Assembly (NCBI GenBank): GCA_018830405.1
Contig: JAHJSF010000146.1
Location: forward strand, 1-7,801
DNA from: Nitrospinota bacterium
Lineage (GTDB): Bacteria; Nitrospinota; Nitrospinia; UBA9942; JAHJSF01
Direction: 5' to 3'
Length of the DNA: 7,801 nucleotides
Position 1 is the first letter of the stretch. The number at the start of each line of letters is the position of its first letter. Below are positions 1 through 7,583 of this stretch, one piece after another. Under the pieces are notes generated by a model that saw only the letters and a program-made list of their open reading frames with translations, was not told the origin of the DNA and made no database searches. Both the position numbers and the translations under genes were made by a program.

Positions 1-87
1 ACCGGACAATTCTATTTGTTGACAACAGGGGGAAGGGGAACCACTCACCTTAACCGCCCTCTCATTTTTAGGCACATGGACATAACA
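1..87. other. Spacer downstream of dnaE, no gene recognised
   Basis: This stretch follows the dnaE stop codon in the direction of transcription. In many bacteria accA or another gene follows dnaE, but nothing here resembles the start of AccA. The minus-strand frame in phase with dnaE stays open from after the TGA to the window edge (about 29 codons). Its translation is low-complexity Ser/Pro/Cys-rich and I recognise no family. The G- and C-run segment around 28-62 looks like a decayed relative of the G/C-rich palindromic repeat found between guaB and guaA, which would explain the odd translation. The next gene, if any, begins outside the window. Confidence 0.4.
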
Positions 88-3000
88 TCAGGATAGATAG
101 ACCGAGTCGACCCCAACTATCTTCCCCACCTCGTCTATCATCTCGTCGGTGGGATCAACCTTGATTGAGTCGTCCACAGCTATCTTGTATCCCTCCCCTT
201 CAATAAATCTAAGGTGAATCAAAATTGAACTATTCCCCTTATATTTCGATAGGACCAATTTAAGCTCCTCGACCGTTTCGGCGGCCGTCAGAGGATTTAT
301 CTCTACATGCAGGGTGGATGAGAGATAACCCCGCAACTGGTCAAGGGGATGGATATCTTCGGCATTTATCGAATGCTTCCCCTTATCAAACTTCAGCGCC
401 CCCTTGACCCAGATAATTTTGTTGTCATAAATCATATTAGAGAGCTTGGCGTAGAGCTTGGGAAAGATAATAACCTCGATAAGCCCCTTAAGGTCCTCGA
501 TGGTTACGGTGGCCATATGCTCCCCCCGCTTAGTGGTAAAGATACGCTTGGCGACGACGATTCCGGCGATTGAAATATCGGGTGACTCCTTTTTCTCTAC
601 TATGCTATTTGTATCGTCGCTGGTGAATATCTCTATATCCCTCTTAAAACCATTGAGGGGATGACCGGTGATGTAAAACCCGAGGGCCTCTTTCTCATTA
701 TGGAGCAGCTCCATCTCGGTCCAAGGGGTCTCCGATTCAACCTTCATATTGACAATATCCTCCTCGACGCTCCCCCCGAAGAGGCTGGCCTGACCGCTCT
801 TTTTATCGCGCTGCATCCTCTGCCCTGCCTCTAAGGATGCATCTATCGAGTTGAAAAGTCTGGCCCGGTTACTGTCTATTGAGTCAAATGCCCCGCATTT
901 AATCAGGCTTTCCACCACCCTTCTGTTAACAACCCGAAGGTCGACATTCTTGAAGAAGGAGAAGAAGGAATCAAATCGGCCGCTCTTCTCTCGTGCCTCC
1001 ATTATCGCCTTGACTGCGCCCTCCCCTACATTTTTAACGGCCGCCAACCCGAAACGGATATCCTTTCCCTTGACCAAAAAGTCAACCCCACACTCGTTTA
1101 TATCGGGGGGGAGAACAGCTATCCCCATCTCTCGGCATTCAAAGATGTAGGTCATTATCTTGTCGGTATCCCCCATCTCACTGCTCAAAACAGAGGCCAT
1201 ATACTCTGTCGGGTAATGGGCCTTCAGATAGGCTGTCCAATAGGAAACGAGACCATAGGCGGCACTATGAGATTTGTTGAATCCGTAGCCCCCAAAATAT
1301 TCCATATTGTCGAATATCTTCCTGGCCTTGGCCTCATTGATCCCCTTCTTTTTGGCACCGGAGGTGAACTTTTCCCTCAGCTTGGCCATCGCCTCCGGTT
1401 TCTTTTTCCCCATGGCCCGCCTGAGCAAATCAGCCTCTCCAAGGCTAAACCCCCCCACAACAGAGGCTATCTTCATAACCTGTTCCTGATAGAGGATAAC
1501 CCCGTAGGTCTCGTTTAGTATCGGGTCAAGGGCAGGAATGATATTATTGGTCGGCACCCTCCCATGTTTGCGGGCAATAAAGTCTGTCACCATTCCGCTC
1601 CCCAAGGGGCCTGGACGGTAGAGGGCAACCAGGGCAATAATATCCTCAAAGACGCCGGGTTTCAGAGAACGAATAATATCCTTCAGCCCGGCGCTCTCCA
1701 GCTGGAAAACCCCTGAGGTCTTTCCTTCCCCAAGTAGTTTATAGGTAGGCTCATCATCGACTGGGACATCCTCAACCGAAAATCCTGGCACCTTTTTTCT
1801 AATCTCATCCTCCGTCTTCCTGATGACAGTCAGGGTTCGGAGGCCAAGGAAGTCCATCTTCAGCATGCCAAGTTCTTCCACATCGGACATCTGCAACTGG
1901 GTGGTAATATCGCCGGAGCGGGTATTCTTATAGAGAGGCAAATATTCTGTTATCGGCTTGGGAGATATGACCACCCCTGCGGCATGGGTCGAGGCGTGAC
2001 GCCCCAGACCTTCTAAGGTTTTGGCAATCTTGAACAACTCGGCCACCTGCTTATCCGAAGATATAAGCTGGTCAAGTTCCTTGTTCTCAGCAATAGCCTC
2101 CTCGAGGGTAATCCCTATTTTTTCGGGAATCATTTTGGCTATCTTATCCACATCCCCATACGGCATATCCATAACCCGCCCGACATCACGGATGACCGCC
2201 CTGGCATTCATGCTTCCGAAGGTGATTATCTGGGAGACATTTTTGTACTTTTCGGCCACATAGGTAATCATCTCCTCCCGTCCCTCTTTACAGAAGTCTA
2301 TGTCTATATCAGGCATAGATACCCTATCTGGATTGAGGAATCTTTCAAAGATGAGGCCGTAACGGATCGGGTCTATGTTGGTTATCTTAAGGGCATAGGC
2401 CACAAGACTTCCAGCCGCCGACCCCCTCCCCGGACCAACAGGGATACCATTACGGCGGGCGTAGTCGATGATATCCCAGACGATAAGGAAGTAGGCGGCA
2501 TAGCCCATCTTATTGATAACCTCAAGCTCGGCCTTCTTTCGTGCATAGTAGAGATCCCTCGTCTTTTCATCCGCCCCCATCGCCCGGAGTCTCTCTTCAA
2601 GACCATGCCTAACTCTATCCCTAAGGTAATCACTCAGGGTGGTATCGGAAGGGGGTTCATATTTAGGGAGGTGTATCGTATTAAAGTCGAACTCAAAATT
2701 ACAGCGGTTGGCGATATCAATCGTGTTGGCAATAGCCTCGGGATTGTCTCTAAAGAGGGACTTCATCTCCTCGGGGGATTTGAAGTAGAACTCGTCGGTC
2801 GACATCTTCATCCGCTTCTCGTCAGATATTTTTTTCCCCGTCTGGATGCAGAGAAGGGCATCGTGGGCCTTGGCATCCTCCCTGTTCAGATAGTGGCAGT
2901 CGTTGGTGGCTACCAGAGGAAGAGATAGTTTTTTGCTGATTTCCTTCAGTCCCCTGTTTATCTCCGCCTGCTCCGGAATCCCATTCTCCTGAAGTTCGAG

Positions 3001-3534
3001 ATAAAAATTCCCCTCCCCCATCGTCTTGGCATAGAATGAGGCCGCCTCTTCCGCCTTAGCCATATCCCCCTGCCGGATCATATAGGCCACTTCCCCCTTC
3101 ATGCAGCCCGAGAGGGCAATCAGCCCTTCGCTATGTTCTTGAAGCAATTTTTTGTCTATACGGGGACGGTAGTAGAAACCATCTATGTAGGAAAGGCTGA
3201 CCATCTTGATAAGATTTTTATAGCCTATGTTATCCTTAACCAGGAGGGTCAGGTGATAGGCGACATCGGCTATGCCTGAGGTTGAATCCTTATCCAGCAT
3301 ATCGCCGGGGGCGACATAGACCTCGCAGCCGATAATAGGTTTGATGTGATATTTTTTGGCCTCTTTGTAGAACTGGACGATACCAAACATACTTCCATGG
3401 TCGGTAACCGCTACGGCCGGCATATTATAGTCGACCGCCTTCTTCATCAGGTCTTCTATCCTGATCGCCCCATCCAGCAAACTGTATTGGGTATGGAGGT
3501 GGAGGTGGACGAAATCGGCATCACTGCTGCTCAT
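88..3534 (-). CDS. dnaE: DNA polymerase III alpha subunit (DnaE type)
   Basis: This is the catalytic subunit of the replicative DNA polymerase III holoenzyme, which extends primers at the replication fork in the cytoplasm. The protein is 1148 residues, close to the usual DnaE length. The order is: N-terminal PHP domain (about 8-215), with HxH at 12/14, DHG at 45-47, E71, C144 and DCH at 212-214; palm/fingers C-family polymerase core with GPGRGSAAGS at 367-376; catalytic aspartates D409 and D411 in PDIDIDF and D561 in KMDFLGL; helix-hairpin-helix region about 800-885; beta-clamp-binding motif QASLF at 915-919; and an OB fold at about 988-1065. The ATG start is supported by a GGAG Shine-Dalgarno 7 nt upstream and by the N-terminal motif beginning at residue 8. 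The gene is complete, with no frameshift. It lies 171 bp downstream of guaA on the same strand, so it could be co-transcribed or use its own promoter in the spacer. Confidence 0.98.
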   Translation of the reverse strand: MSSSDADFVHLHLHTQYSLLDGAIRIEDLMKKAVDYNMPAVAVTDHGSMFGIVQFYKEAKKYHIKPIIGCEVYVAPGDMLDKDSTSGIADVAYHLTLLVKDNIGYKNLIKMVSLSYIDGFYYRPRIDKKLLQEHSEGLIALSGCMKGEVAYMIRQGDMAKAEEAASFYAKTMGEGNFYLELQENGIPEQAEINRGLKEISKKLSLPLVATNDCHYLNREDAKAHDALLCIQTGKKISDEKRMKMSTDEFYFKSPEEMKSLFRDNPEAIANTIDIANRCNFEFDFNTIHLPKYEPPSDTTLSDYLRDRVRHGLEERLRAMGADEKTRDLYYARKKAELEVINKMGYAAYFLIVWDIIDYARRNGIPVGPGRGSAAGSLVAYALKITNIDPIRYGLIFERFLNPDRVSMPDIDIDFCKEGREEMITYVAEKYKNVSQIITFGSMNARAVIRDVGRVMDMPYGDVDKIAKMIPEKIGITLEEAIAENKELDQLISSDKQVAELFKIAKTLEGLGRHASTHAAGVVISPKPITEYLPLYKNTRSGDITTQLQMSDVEELGMLKMDFLGLRTLTVIRKTEDEIRKKVPGFSVEDVPVDDEPTYKLLGEGKTSGVFQLESAGLKDIIRSLKPGVFEDIIALVALYRPGPLGSGMVTDFIARKHGRVPTNNIIPALDPILNETYGVILYQEQVMKIASVVGGFSLGEADLLRRAMGKKKPEAMAKLREKFTSGAKKKGINEAKARKIFDNMEYFGGYGFNKSHSAAYGLVSYWTAYLKAHYPTEYMASVLSSEMGDTDKIMTYIFECREMGIAVLPPDINECGVDFLVKGKDIRFGLAAVKNVGEGAVKAIMEAREKSGRFDSFFSFFKNVDLRVVNRRVVESLIKCGAFDSIDSNRARLFNSIDASLEAGQRMQRDKKSGQASLFGGSVEEDIVNMKVESETPWTEMELLHNEKEALGFYITGHPLNGFKRDIEIFTSDDTNSIVEKKESPDISIAGIVVAKRIFTTKRGEHMATVTIEDLKGLIEVIIFPKLYAKLSNMIYDNKIIWVKGALKFDKGKHSINAEDIHPLDQLRGYLSSTLHVEINPLTAAETVEELKLVLSKYKGNSSILIHLRFIEGEGYKIAVDDSIKVDPTDEMIDEVGKIVGVDSVYLS

Positions 3535-3542
3535 GAGGTAAC

Positions 3543-3546
3543 TCCG
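3543..3546 (-). promoter_or_regulatory. dnaE ribosome binding site
   Basis: On the minus strand GGAG occurs 7-8 nt before the ATG at 3534, within the context GCGGAGTTACCTC-ATG. Spacing and sequence fit a Shine-Dalgarno site and support this start codon for dnaE. Confidence 0.6.
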
Positions 3547-3567
3547 CTAACTGGTCTAAGGCACAAC

Positions 3568-3595
3568 GAAATAGCAAAGACAGAGTCGGATTCAA
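3568..3595 (-). promoter_or_regulatory. Possible dnaE promoter, -35 overlapping a repeat end
   Basis: Reading the minus strand, TTGAAT (3595-3590) could be a -35 box. A 16-nt spacer separates it from TATTTC (3573-3568), which is preceded by TGC as in an extended -10. This would start a transcript about 25-30 nt before the dnaE ATG. The -35 matches consensus at 4 of 6 positions and the -10 at 3 of 6, so it is weak. The -35 lies inside the terminal inverted repeat of the 3590-3689 element. The reading is tentative, and dnaE may instead be read from guaB-guaA. Confidence 0.22.
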
Positions 3596-3689
3596 AGTGA
3601 TAACAAGGCGGCAAGGAGGAAGCGACGCAGGCATACTTTTCGGTATGTCGAGGAGCTGACGACGAAGCCAACACAGTTAGAGTTTGAAT
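3590..3689. repeat. Intergenic element with terminal inverted repeats, copy 1
   Basis: This ~100-bp non-coding element fills most of the guaA-dnaE spacer. It is bounded by the 7-bp inverted repeats ATTCAAA (3590-3596) and TTTGAAT (3683-3689); the next bases inward match only imperfectly. An internal hairpin has the stem CATAC (3632-3636) with GTATG (3643-3647). The left 24 bases match 7058-7081 with a single mismatch, so this is a dispersed repeat family and not unique sequence. It resembles a MITE- or REP-like mobile palindrome. No reading frame of note is present. Whether it is mobilised by a transposase elsewhere in the genome cannot be told from this window. Confidence 0.65.
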
Positions 3690-3705
3690 AAGGCTCTGGC
3701 CCATA

Positions 3706-5256
3706 CTACTCCCATTCTATGGTGCTAGGCGGCTTCGAGCTAATATCATATACAACTCGGTTAATCCCCCTAACCTCATTGATGATTTTATTAGAAACAT
3801 CGGCCAGAAGGTCATAGGGAATCTGTCCCCAATCGGCCGTCATACCATCACGACTGGTTACGGAGCGGAGGGCCACAACATTCTCATAAGAACGCTCATC
3901 CCCCATAACTCCAACAGTCTTAACCGGTAGAAGAACCGCAAAGGCCTGCCAAACATCGTGGTAAACACCGGTCTCTTTCAGCTTGCTTATAAATATATGG
4001 TCCGCCTCACGGAGGATATTAAGTCTCTCTTCTGTAATCTCCCCCAAAATCCTGACGGCCAAACCTGGCCCCGGAAATGGGTGTCTCCAGACTATTTCAT
4101 CGCTCAGCCCAAGCTCTTTACCCAAGGCTCTAACCTCATCCTTAAAGAGTTCTCTCAGAGGTTCGATAAGTTTAAATCGCATATCCTTGGGGAGCCCACC
4201 AACATTGTGGTGACTCTTAATGGTGGCTGAAGGACCACGCACCGATACGCTCTCGATTACATCCGGGTATAGTGTCCCCTGGGCCAGAAATTCAAACTCA
4301 CCCAGCTTCTTCGACTCCTCATCAAAGACGGCAATAAACTCGCCACCGATAATCTTTCTCTTCTCCTCCGGGTCAACCACCCCGGCAAGCTTTGTAAGGA
4401 AGCGCTCCGAGGCATCAACATAGACCACATTCAGGTAAAACTGGTCGCGGTACATCTTGATTACATCCTCCGCCTCATTCTTACGGAGTAGGCCGTTGTT
4501 GATGAATAAACAGGTCAGCCTCTCCCCAACAGCTTTATGGAGAAGCATAGCCGCCACCGAAGAATCGACCCCGCCGCTAAGACCGCAGAGTATTTTTCCA
4601 TCCCCCGCCTCAAGACGAGCCTTATCTATGGCAAACTGGGCAAAGGAGGCCATTGTCCAGGAGGGGGAACAGCCGCACACCTTATAGAGGAAGTTTTGGA
4701 GAATCTCCGCGCCCCTTTTGGTATGGTCAACCTCAGGGTGGAACTGTAAACCAAATATCCGCCCTGTCTCATCGGCAATGGCTGCATAGGGAGAATCTGA
4801 CGTATGGGCAATCGTCTTAAACCCCTTAGGAAGAGCCTCAATCCTATCGCCGTGGCTCATCCACACCTCAAGCTGGGCTGAATCTATCCCATCAAAGAGG
4901 CTCTTATTATCATCTATAGTCAGCATGGCTCGGCCAAACTCTCTCTTCTCCGCCTGGGCAACCTCGCCCCCGAGTAGACGTGATGTTGCCTGCATTCCGT
5001 AACAGATACCGAGAACCGGAACACCCATATCAAAGATTGAGGCATCGCAGAGAGGTGCCTCATCCTGATAGACACTCGAAGGTCCCCCTGAAAGGATAAT
5101 CCCCTTCAGATGTTCCCTATCACTATCTGTCAGACAATGGTTGTAGGGGACAATTTCGCAATAGACATGCTCCTCTCTCACTCTTCGGGCAATGAGCTGG
5201 GTATACTGCGAACCGAAATCCAATATAATTATCTTTTCCTGATGTATATCTTTCAT
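3706..5256 (-). CDS. guaA: GMP synthase (glutamine-hydrolysing)
   Basis: The enzyme converts XMP, ATP and glutamine to GMP, the last step of de novo guanine nucleotide synthesis, in the cytoplasm. From the start chosen here it is 516 residues, typical for the family. An N-terminal class I glutamine amidotransferase domain (about 8-195) has the oxyanion/nucleophile motif GICYGMQ with Cys85, and His173/Glu175 in FHPEV. An ATP-pyrophosphatase domain follows with the P-loop SGGVDSS at 227-233. The C-terminal dimerisation domain ends in KPPSTIEWE, the classic GuaA terminus. The frame stays open to an ATG at 5283, which would add nine residues. I prefer the ATG at 5256 because [17 protein letters not shown] lines up directly with the E. 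coli GuaA N-terminus. Neither start has a well-spaced Shine-Dalgarno: AGGA lies only 2 nt before 5256 and a G-run lies just before 5283. It is downstream of guaB on the same strand, which completes the IMP to GMP branch. Confidence 0.97.
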   Translation of the reverse strand: MKDIHQEKIIILDFGSQYTQLIARRVREEHVYCEIVPYNHCLTDSDREHLKGIILSGGPSSVYQDEAPLCDASIFDMGVPVLGICYGMQATSRLLGGEVAQAEKREFGRAMLTIDDNKSLFDGIDSAQLEVWMSHGDRIEALPKGFKTIAHTSDSPYAAIADETGRIFGLQFHPEVDHTKRGAEILQNFLYKVCGCSPSWTMASFAQFAIDKARLEAGDGKILCGLSGGVDSSVAAMLLHKAVGERLTCLFINNGLLRKNEAEDVIKMYRDQFYLNVVYVDASERFLTKLAGVVDPEEKRKIIGGEFIAVFDEESKKLGEFEFLAQGTLYPDVIESVSVRGPSATIKSHHNVGGLPKDMRFKLIEPLRELFKDEVRALGKELGLSDEIVWRHPFPGPGLAVRILGEITEERLNILREADHIFISKLKETGVYHDVWQAFAVLLPVKTVGVMGDERSYENVVALRSVTSRDGMTADWGQIPYDLLADVSNKIINEVRGINRVVYDISSKPPSTIEWE

Positions 5257-5302
5257 AATCCTATTTTGTGTAACAAATCCCATTTCCCCCTATAATTAAA
5301 TC

Positions 5303-5323
5303 CCCCTCCCTTGACGGGAGGGG
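5303..5323. repeat. G/C-rich hairpin A in the guaB-guaA spacer
   Basis: A perfect 8-bp stem, CCCCTCCC (5303-5310) with GGGAGGGG (5316-5323), encloses the loop TTGAC. It belongs to the C-run/G-run palindromes that are common between genes in many environmental bacteria (from general knowledge). It could fold in guaB-guaA mRNA just upstream of the guaA start. No U-tract follows in the direction of transcription, so it is not a standard intrinsic terminator. It may protect mRNA ends or slow the polymerase. Confidence 0.65.
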
Positions 5324-5346
5324 ATCAAGGGGAGGGTGGTTTGTAT

Positions 5347-5395
5347 CCCCCTCACCTTTTGTCCTCTCCCCGCAGGGGAGAGGGAGGGGTGGGGG
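5347..5395. repeat. G/C-rich hairpin B just after guaB
   Basis: The core is a perfect 9-bp stem, CCTCTCCCC (5363-5371) with GGGGAGAGG (5375-5383), with a 3-nt GCA loop. The flanking arms, CCCCCTCACC (5347-5356) and GGGGTGGGGG (about 5386-5395), pair imperfectly outside it. The element begins 10 nt past the guaB stop, where a 3' mRNA stabiliser or partial terminator would sit. No T-run follows on the minus strand, so complete intrinsic termination is not supported. With hairpin A it makes up almost the entire guaB-guaA spacer. Confidence 0.65.
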
Positions 5396-5405
5396 CCGGT
5401 AATAT

Positions 5406-6869
5406 CTACTCAACCTGATAGTTGGGGGCCTCTTTGGTGATGACGATATCATGGACATGGCTCTCTTTCGACCCTGCCGAACTTATCTTGACGAATTGTC
5501 CATTCTTCTGTAGGTCAACTATCGTTTTACAACCGCAGTATCCCATACCGGAACGCAACCCGCCGATTAACTGGTGGGTATTGAATGATAAGGCCCCTTT
5601 GTAAGGGATTCTCCCCTCAACACCTTCGGGGACAAATTTCATGCTATACATCTCGTTGTCCTGGAAGTAGCGGTCTGAACTCCCCTCGGCCATCGCCCCG
5701 ATTGAACCCATACCTCGGTAGCCTTTATAGGCACGTCCCTGGAAGAATATCTTTTCGGCTGGTGATTCATCCGTTCCGGCAAAAAGGCCTCCAATCATAA
5801 CTGTACTGGCCCCGGCGGCTATTGCCTTGGTAATATCACCTGAAAAACGAATCCCCCCGTCGGCAATAATCGGGACATCATACTTGTCTCCAACCTTGGC
5901 GCAATCGCTGATGGCGGTTAACTGGGGAACCCCGACACCGGCCACAATTCTGGTGGTACAGATGGAACCGGGACCGATACCAACCTTAACCGCATTGGCA
6001 CCAGCCTTTATAAGATATTCGGTCGCCTCGGCCGTGGCTACATTTCCGCCGATAATCTGGATATCGGGGTATCTACTGCGGAGATATTCAACCATCTTAT
6101 AGACCATCTCGGAATGGCCATGGGCCGTATCAACAACAATTACATCGGCCCCTATTTCTACCAAAGCAGCTACCCTATCCTTAGATTCGGGGGAAACCCC
6201 AACGGCACAACCTACCAGCAGTCGGCCTTTGGCATCCTTGGCGGCATTTGGATATTTTCGGCTCTTCTCTATATCCTTAATGGTTATAAGTCCTTTGAGG
6301 TTGCCGACATCGTCAACAACAAGGAGTTTCTCTATCCGGTTTTTGTGCAGATACTCTTTCGACTGCTCCAAGGTTGTCCCTTCGGGAACGGTAACTAAAT
6401 TCTCACTGGTCATAACGGTTGATATAGGGACATTGGTATCGGTCATGAAGCGGAGGTCTCTATGGGTAAGAATACCGGCCAACTTCTCCCCGTCGGTAAT
6501 CGGAATGCCGGAGATTGAATATTTGGCCATCAGTTTCAGCGCCTCATCAACCATCTGATCGGGAGACATTGTTATAGGATCGACTATCATACCGCTGACC
6601 CATCTCTTAACTTTATCCACCTCCTTGACCTGCTTCTTTATGGAGAGGTTTTTATGGATTATGCCGATACCCCCCTCTTGGGCCAAGGCTATGGCCATTT
6701 CAGACTCGGTTACTGTATCCATCGGGGCACTGACCAGAGGTATGTTAAGGGATATCTTGCCGGTCAGCCGGGTTGTAATATCGGTATCCTTCGGGACTAC
6801 CGATGATTGGCGCGGAACAAGCAGGACGTCATCAAAGGTTAAGGCTTCTCTAATGTTTTTATCTAACAT
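5406..6869 (-). CDS. guaB: IMP dehydrogenase
   Basis: The enzyme oxidises IMP to XMP using NAD+, the rate-limiting entry to guanine nucleotide synthesis, in the cytoplasm. At 487 residues it matches standard bacterial IMPDH. The N-terminal barrel segment begins with [11 protein letters not shown] (10-20) and contains SAPMDTVTE (47-55). Two tandem CBS domains (about 94-205) are inserted after it and are known in the family to bind purine nucleotides as regulators. The catalytic loop [11 protein letters not shown] carries Cys304, ADGGIR (336-341) binds phosphate, and the mobile flap contains the Arg400-Tyr401 dyad in SSDRYFQ. The ATG start is supported by a GAGG Shine-Dalgarno 8 nt upstream. 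It is the first gene of the guaB-guaA-dnaE series and diverges from the tRNA-Leu gene. No domain is missing. Confidence 0.98.
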   Translation of the reverse strand: MLDKNIREALTFDDVLLVPRQSSVVPKDTDITTRLTGKISLNIPLVSAPMDTVTESEMAIALAQEGGIGIIHKNLSIKKQVKEVDKVKRWVSGMIVDPITMSPDQMVDEALKLMAKYSISGIPITDGEKLAGILTHRDLRFMTDTNVPISTVMTSENLVTVPEGTTLEQSKEYLHKNRIEKLLVVDDVGNLKGLITIKDIEKSRKYPNAAKDAKGRLLVGCAVGVSPESKDRVAALVEIGADVIVVDTAHGHSEMVYKMVEYLRSRYPDIQIIGGNVATAEATEYLIKAGANAVKVGIGPGSICTTRIVAGVGVPQLTAISDCAKVGDKYDVPIIADGGIRFSGDITKAIAAGASTVMIGGLFAGTDESPAEKIFFQGRAYKGYRGMGSIGAMAEGSSDRYFQDNEMYSMKFVPEGVEGRIPYKGALSFNTHQLIGGLRSGMGYCGCKTIVDLQKNGQFVKISSAGSKESHVHDIVITKEAPNYQVE

Positions 6870-6875
6870 TTTTCT

Positions 6876-6884
6876 TCCTCTCTT
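6876..6884 (-). promoter_or_regulatory. guaB ribosome binding site
   Basis: The minus strand reads AGAGAGGAAGAAAA-ATG. The GAGGA core is 6-8 nt from the start codon, a strong Shine-Dalgarno that fixes the guaB start at 6869. Confidence 0.65.
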
Positions 6885-6923
6885 CTAAGTTATTGAATTT
6901 GAAACAAATCAGATGAAGGTATC

Positions 6924-6932
6924 GTTATATCA
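6924..6932 (-). promoter_or_regulatory. Candidate extended -10 for guaB
   Basis: The minus strand reads TGA-TATAAC, an extended -10 (TGn plus a 5 of 6 match to TATAAT). It would place the transcription start near 6917 and give a leader of about 48 nt before guaB. No good -35 lies 16-18 nt upstream, as expected for an extended -10 promoter. A second, weaker TGT-TAAAAT is at 6964-6972. The surrounding 6890-7010 stretch is clearly more A/T-rich than the genes. I see no purine riboswitch fold here. Confidence 0.35.
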
Positions 6933-7057
6933 ATATATTTTCTTCCAAAAGTCTAATCTGGGTATTTTAACACTATAAAGTATCTTTTTGTATAAGAGAG
7001 GAGAGATAAATTTGCCGGAGATATTAGAAATAATAGGAGGGCCGGATACGAAGTCTC

Positions 7058-7217
7058 ATTCAAAATGATAACAAGGCGGCATGAATAAACAAGAAAACGC
7101 CCGGAGTGTCAGAACAAAGCAGACCGAGGCGCGACAAATCCCCCTTAATCCCCCTTTACTAAAGGGGGGATGGGGGGATTTAGGAGCAACAAAGGTAGGC
7201 GAAGTTATGGCACTCTG
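7058..7217. repeat. Intergenic repeat element, copy 2, interrupted
   Basis: The left end (7058-7081) repeats the left 24 bases of the element at 3590 with one change, then the two diverge. A short inverted pair, GAGTGTC (7104-7110) and GGCACTC (7209-7215, one G-T wobble), suggests that the element extends to about 7217. A separate palindrome at 7136-7181 lies between these arms, so the body looks split by a second insertion. The right boundary is uncertain because the 3' terminal repeat seen in copy 1 is not clearly present. No coding potential is seen. Confidence 0.45.
7136..7181. repeat. C-run/G-run palindrome nested in copy 2
   Basis: The outer arms AAATCCCCC (7136-7144) and GGGGGATTT (7173-7181) are perfect complements. 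The inner arms TCCCCCTTT (7149-7157) and AAAGGGGG (7161-7168), with loop ACT, form a second stem with one extra G on the right side. This type of repeat is widespread between genes of environmental bacteria (general knowledge). It could fold into a cruciform or RNA hairpin. Confidence 0.7.
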
Positions 7218-7229
7218 AGAGATAAAAAG

Positions 7230-7258
7230 TTGACCTAAGCCGGTCTATCGTAGATAAT
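7230..7258 (+). promoter_or_regulatory. Sigma70-type promoter for tRNA-Leu
   Basis: TTGACC (7230-7235) is 5 of 6 to the -35 consensus. It is followed by exactly 17 nt and then GATAAT (7253-7258), 5 of 6 to the -10 consensus. Transcription would start near 7265, about 30 nt before the mature tRNA 5' end, a usual leader removed by RNase P. It is the best promoter match I found in the window. Confidence 0.7.
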
Positions 7259-7295
7259 GTTCTAATTCATGCGGAGGATTGCGTGATTTTTTTAT

Positions 7296-7377
7296 GCCGA
7301 AGTGATGGAACTGGTAGACATGCACGCTTGAGGGGCGTGTGGGGCGACTCGTGGGGGTTCAAATCCCCCCTTCGGCA
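7296..7377 (+). tRNA. tRNA-Leu, anticodon GAG
   Basis: This 82-nt tRNA decodes CUC and, by wobble, CUU leucine codons. The acceptor stem is GCCGAAG (7296-7302) with CTTCGGC (7370-7376) and discriminator A at 7377. The anticodon stem is CACGC (7323-7327) with GCGTG (7335-7339), and the loop TTGAGGG puts anticodon GAG at 7330-7332. A class II variable arm (7340-7352) can form a 3-bp stem GGG/CTC. The T arm is GGGGG (7353-7357), TTCAAAT, CCCCC (7365-7369). The long variable arm and A73 agree with leucine identity. CCA is not encoded and must be added by tRNA nucleotidyltransferase. It is a single gene, divergent from guaB and convergent with dapB. Confidence 0.96.
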
Positions 7378-7395
7378 TTTTTTTCTTTTCTATTT
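7378..7395 (+). terminator. T-rich run ending the tRNA transcript
   Basis: Seven T residues (7378-7384) follow the mature tRNA 3' end directly, then TTTTCTATTT. The G/C-rich acceptor and T stems just upstream could act as the hairpin of an intrinsic terminator. There is no separate dedicated hairpin. Confidence 0.4.
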
Positions 7396-7452
7396 CCTAT
7401 CCAAAAATAAAAAACCTTTCCTTTTTTATCTTCCGCCATCTCATTTTTAGGA

Positions 7453-7548
7453 TTGAAACAGATTGGTTGAGGCAAAAAGCCTAAAGCCTGTTTGAGCAAG
7501 GCATCGCCTTGCGAGTTCTTTAGGCTCCAAAACCAATCGTCGTTTCAA
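7453..7548. repeat. Nested four-arm palindromic element
   Basis: Four pairs of complementary arms nest around one centre: TTGAAAC (7453-7459)/GTTTCAA (7542-7548); GATTGGTT (7461-7468)/AACCAATC (7531-7538); AGCCTAAAG (7478-7486)/CTTTAGGCT (7518-7526); and CAAGGC (7497-7502)/GCCTTG (7506-7511) with loop ATC. All arms are perfect. The ~96-bp unit lies between the convergent tRNA-Leu and dapB genes. It looks like a REP/MITE-type element or a large structured terminator. A 69-codon minus-strand open frame across 7447-7656 is a translation of this repeat and is not called as a gene. Confidence 0.75.
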
Positions 7549-7583
7549 GCCGTTAAGAAAATGGGCAGGCGGCGGGTTCTTTC

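Noticed and set aside
1-90. In-frame continuation of dnaE past its TGA, as for selenocysteine or read-through
   Set aside because: DnaE already ends at a normal family length, a 29-codon open stretch is not rare by chance, and the translation resembles repeat sequence. No SECIS-like hairpin stands out right after the TGA.
349-3600. Plus-strand open frames of 60-107 codons across dnaE
   Set aside because: They are antisense shadows of dnaE with no recognisable family, and a long conserved gene occupies the opposite strand.
5261-5458. 65-codon minus-strand open frame overlapping the guaB 3' end
   Set aside because: It is a Pro-rich translation of the C-run palindromes plus an out-of-frame part of guaB, with no domain and strong overlap with a certain gene.
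6870-7057. Purine riboswitch or other leader element upstream of guaB
   Set aside because: I looked for the conserved three-way junction core of purine riboswitches and did not see it. The region is A/T-rich with no strong stems.
7296-7377. tRNA-Leu as an integration site for a genomic island
   Set aside because: No second copy of the tRNA 3' end, no integrase and no foreign cargo occur in the window; dapB, a core gene, lies just downstream.
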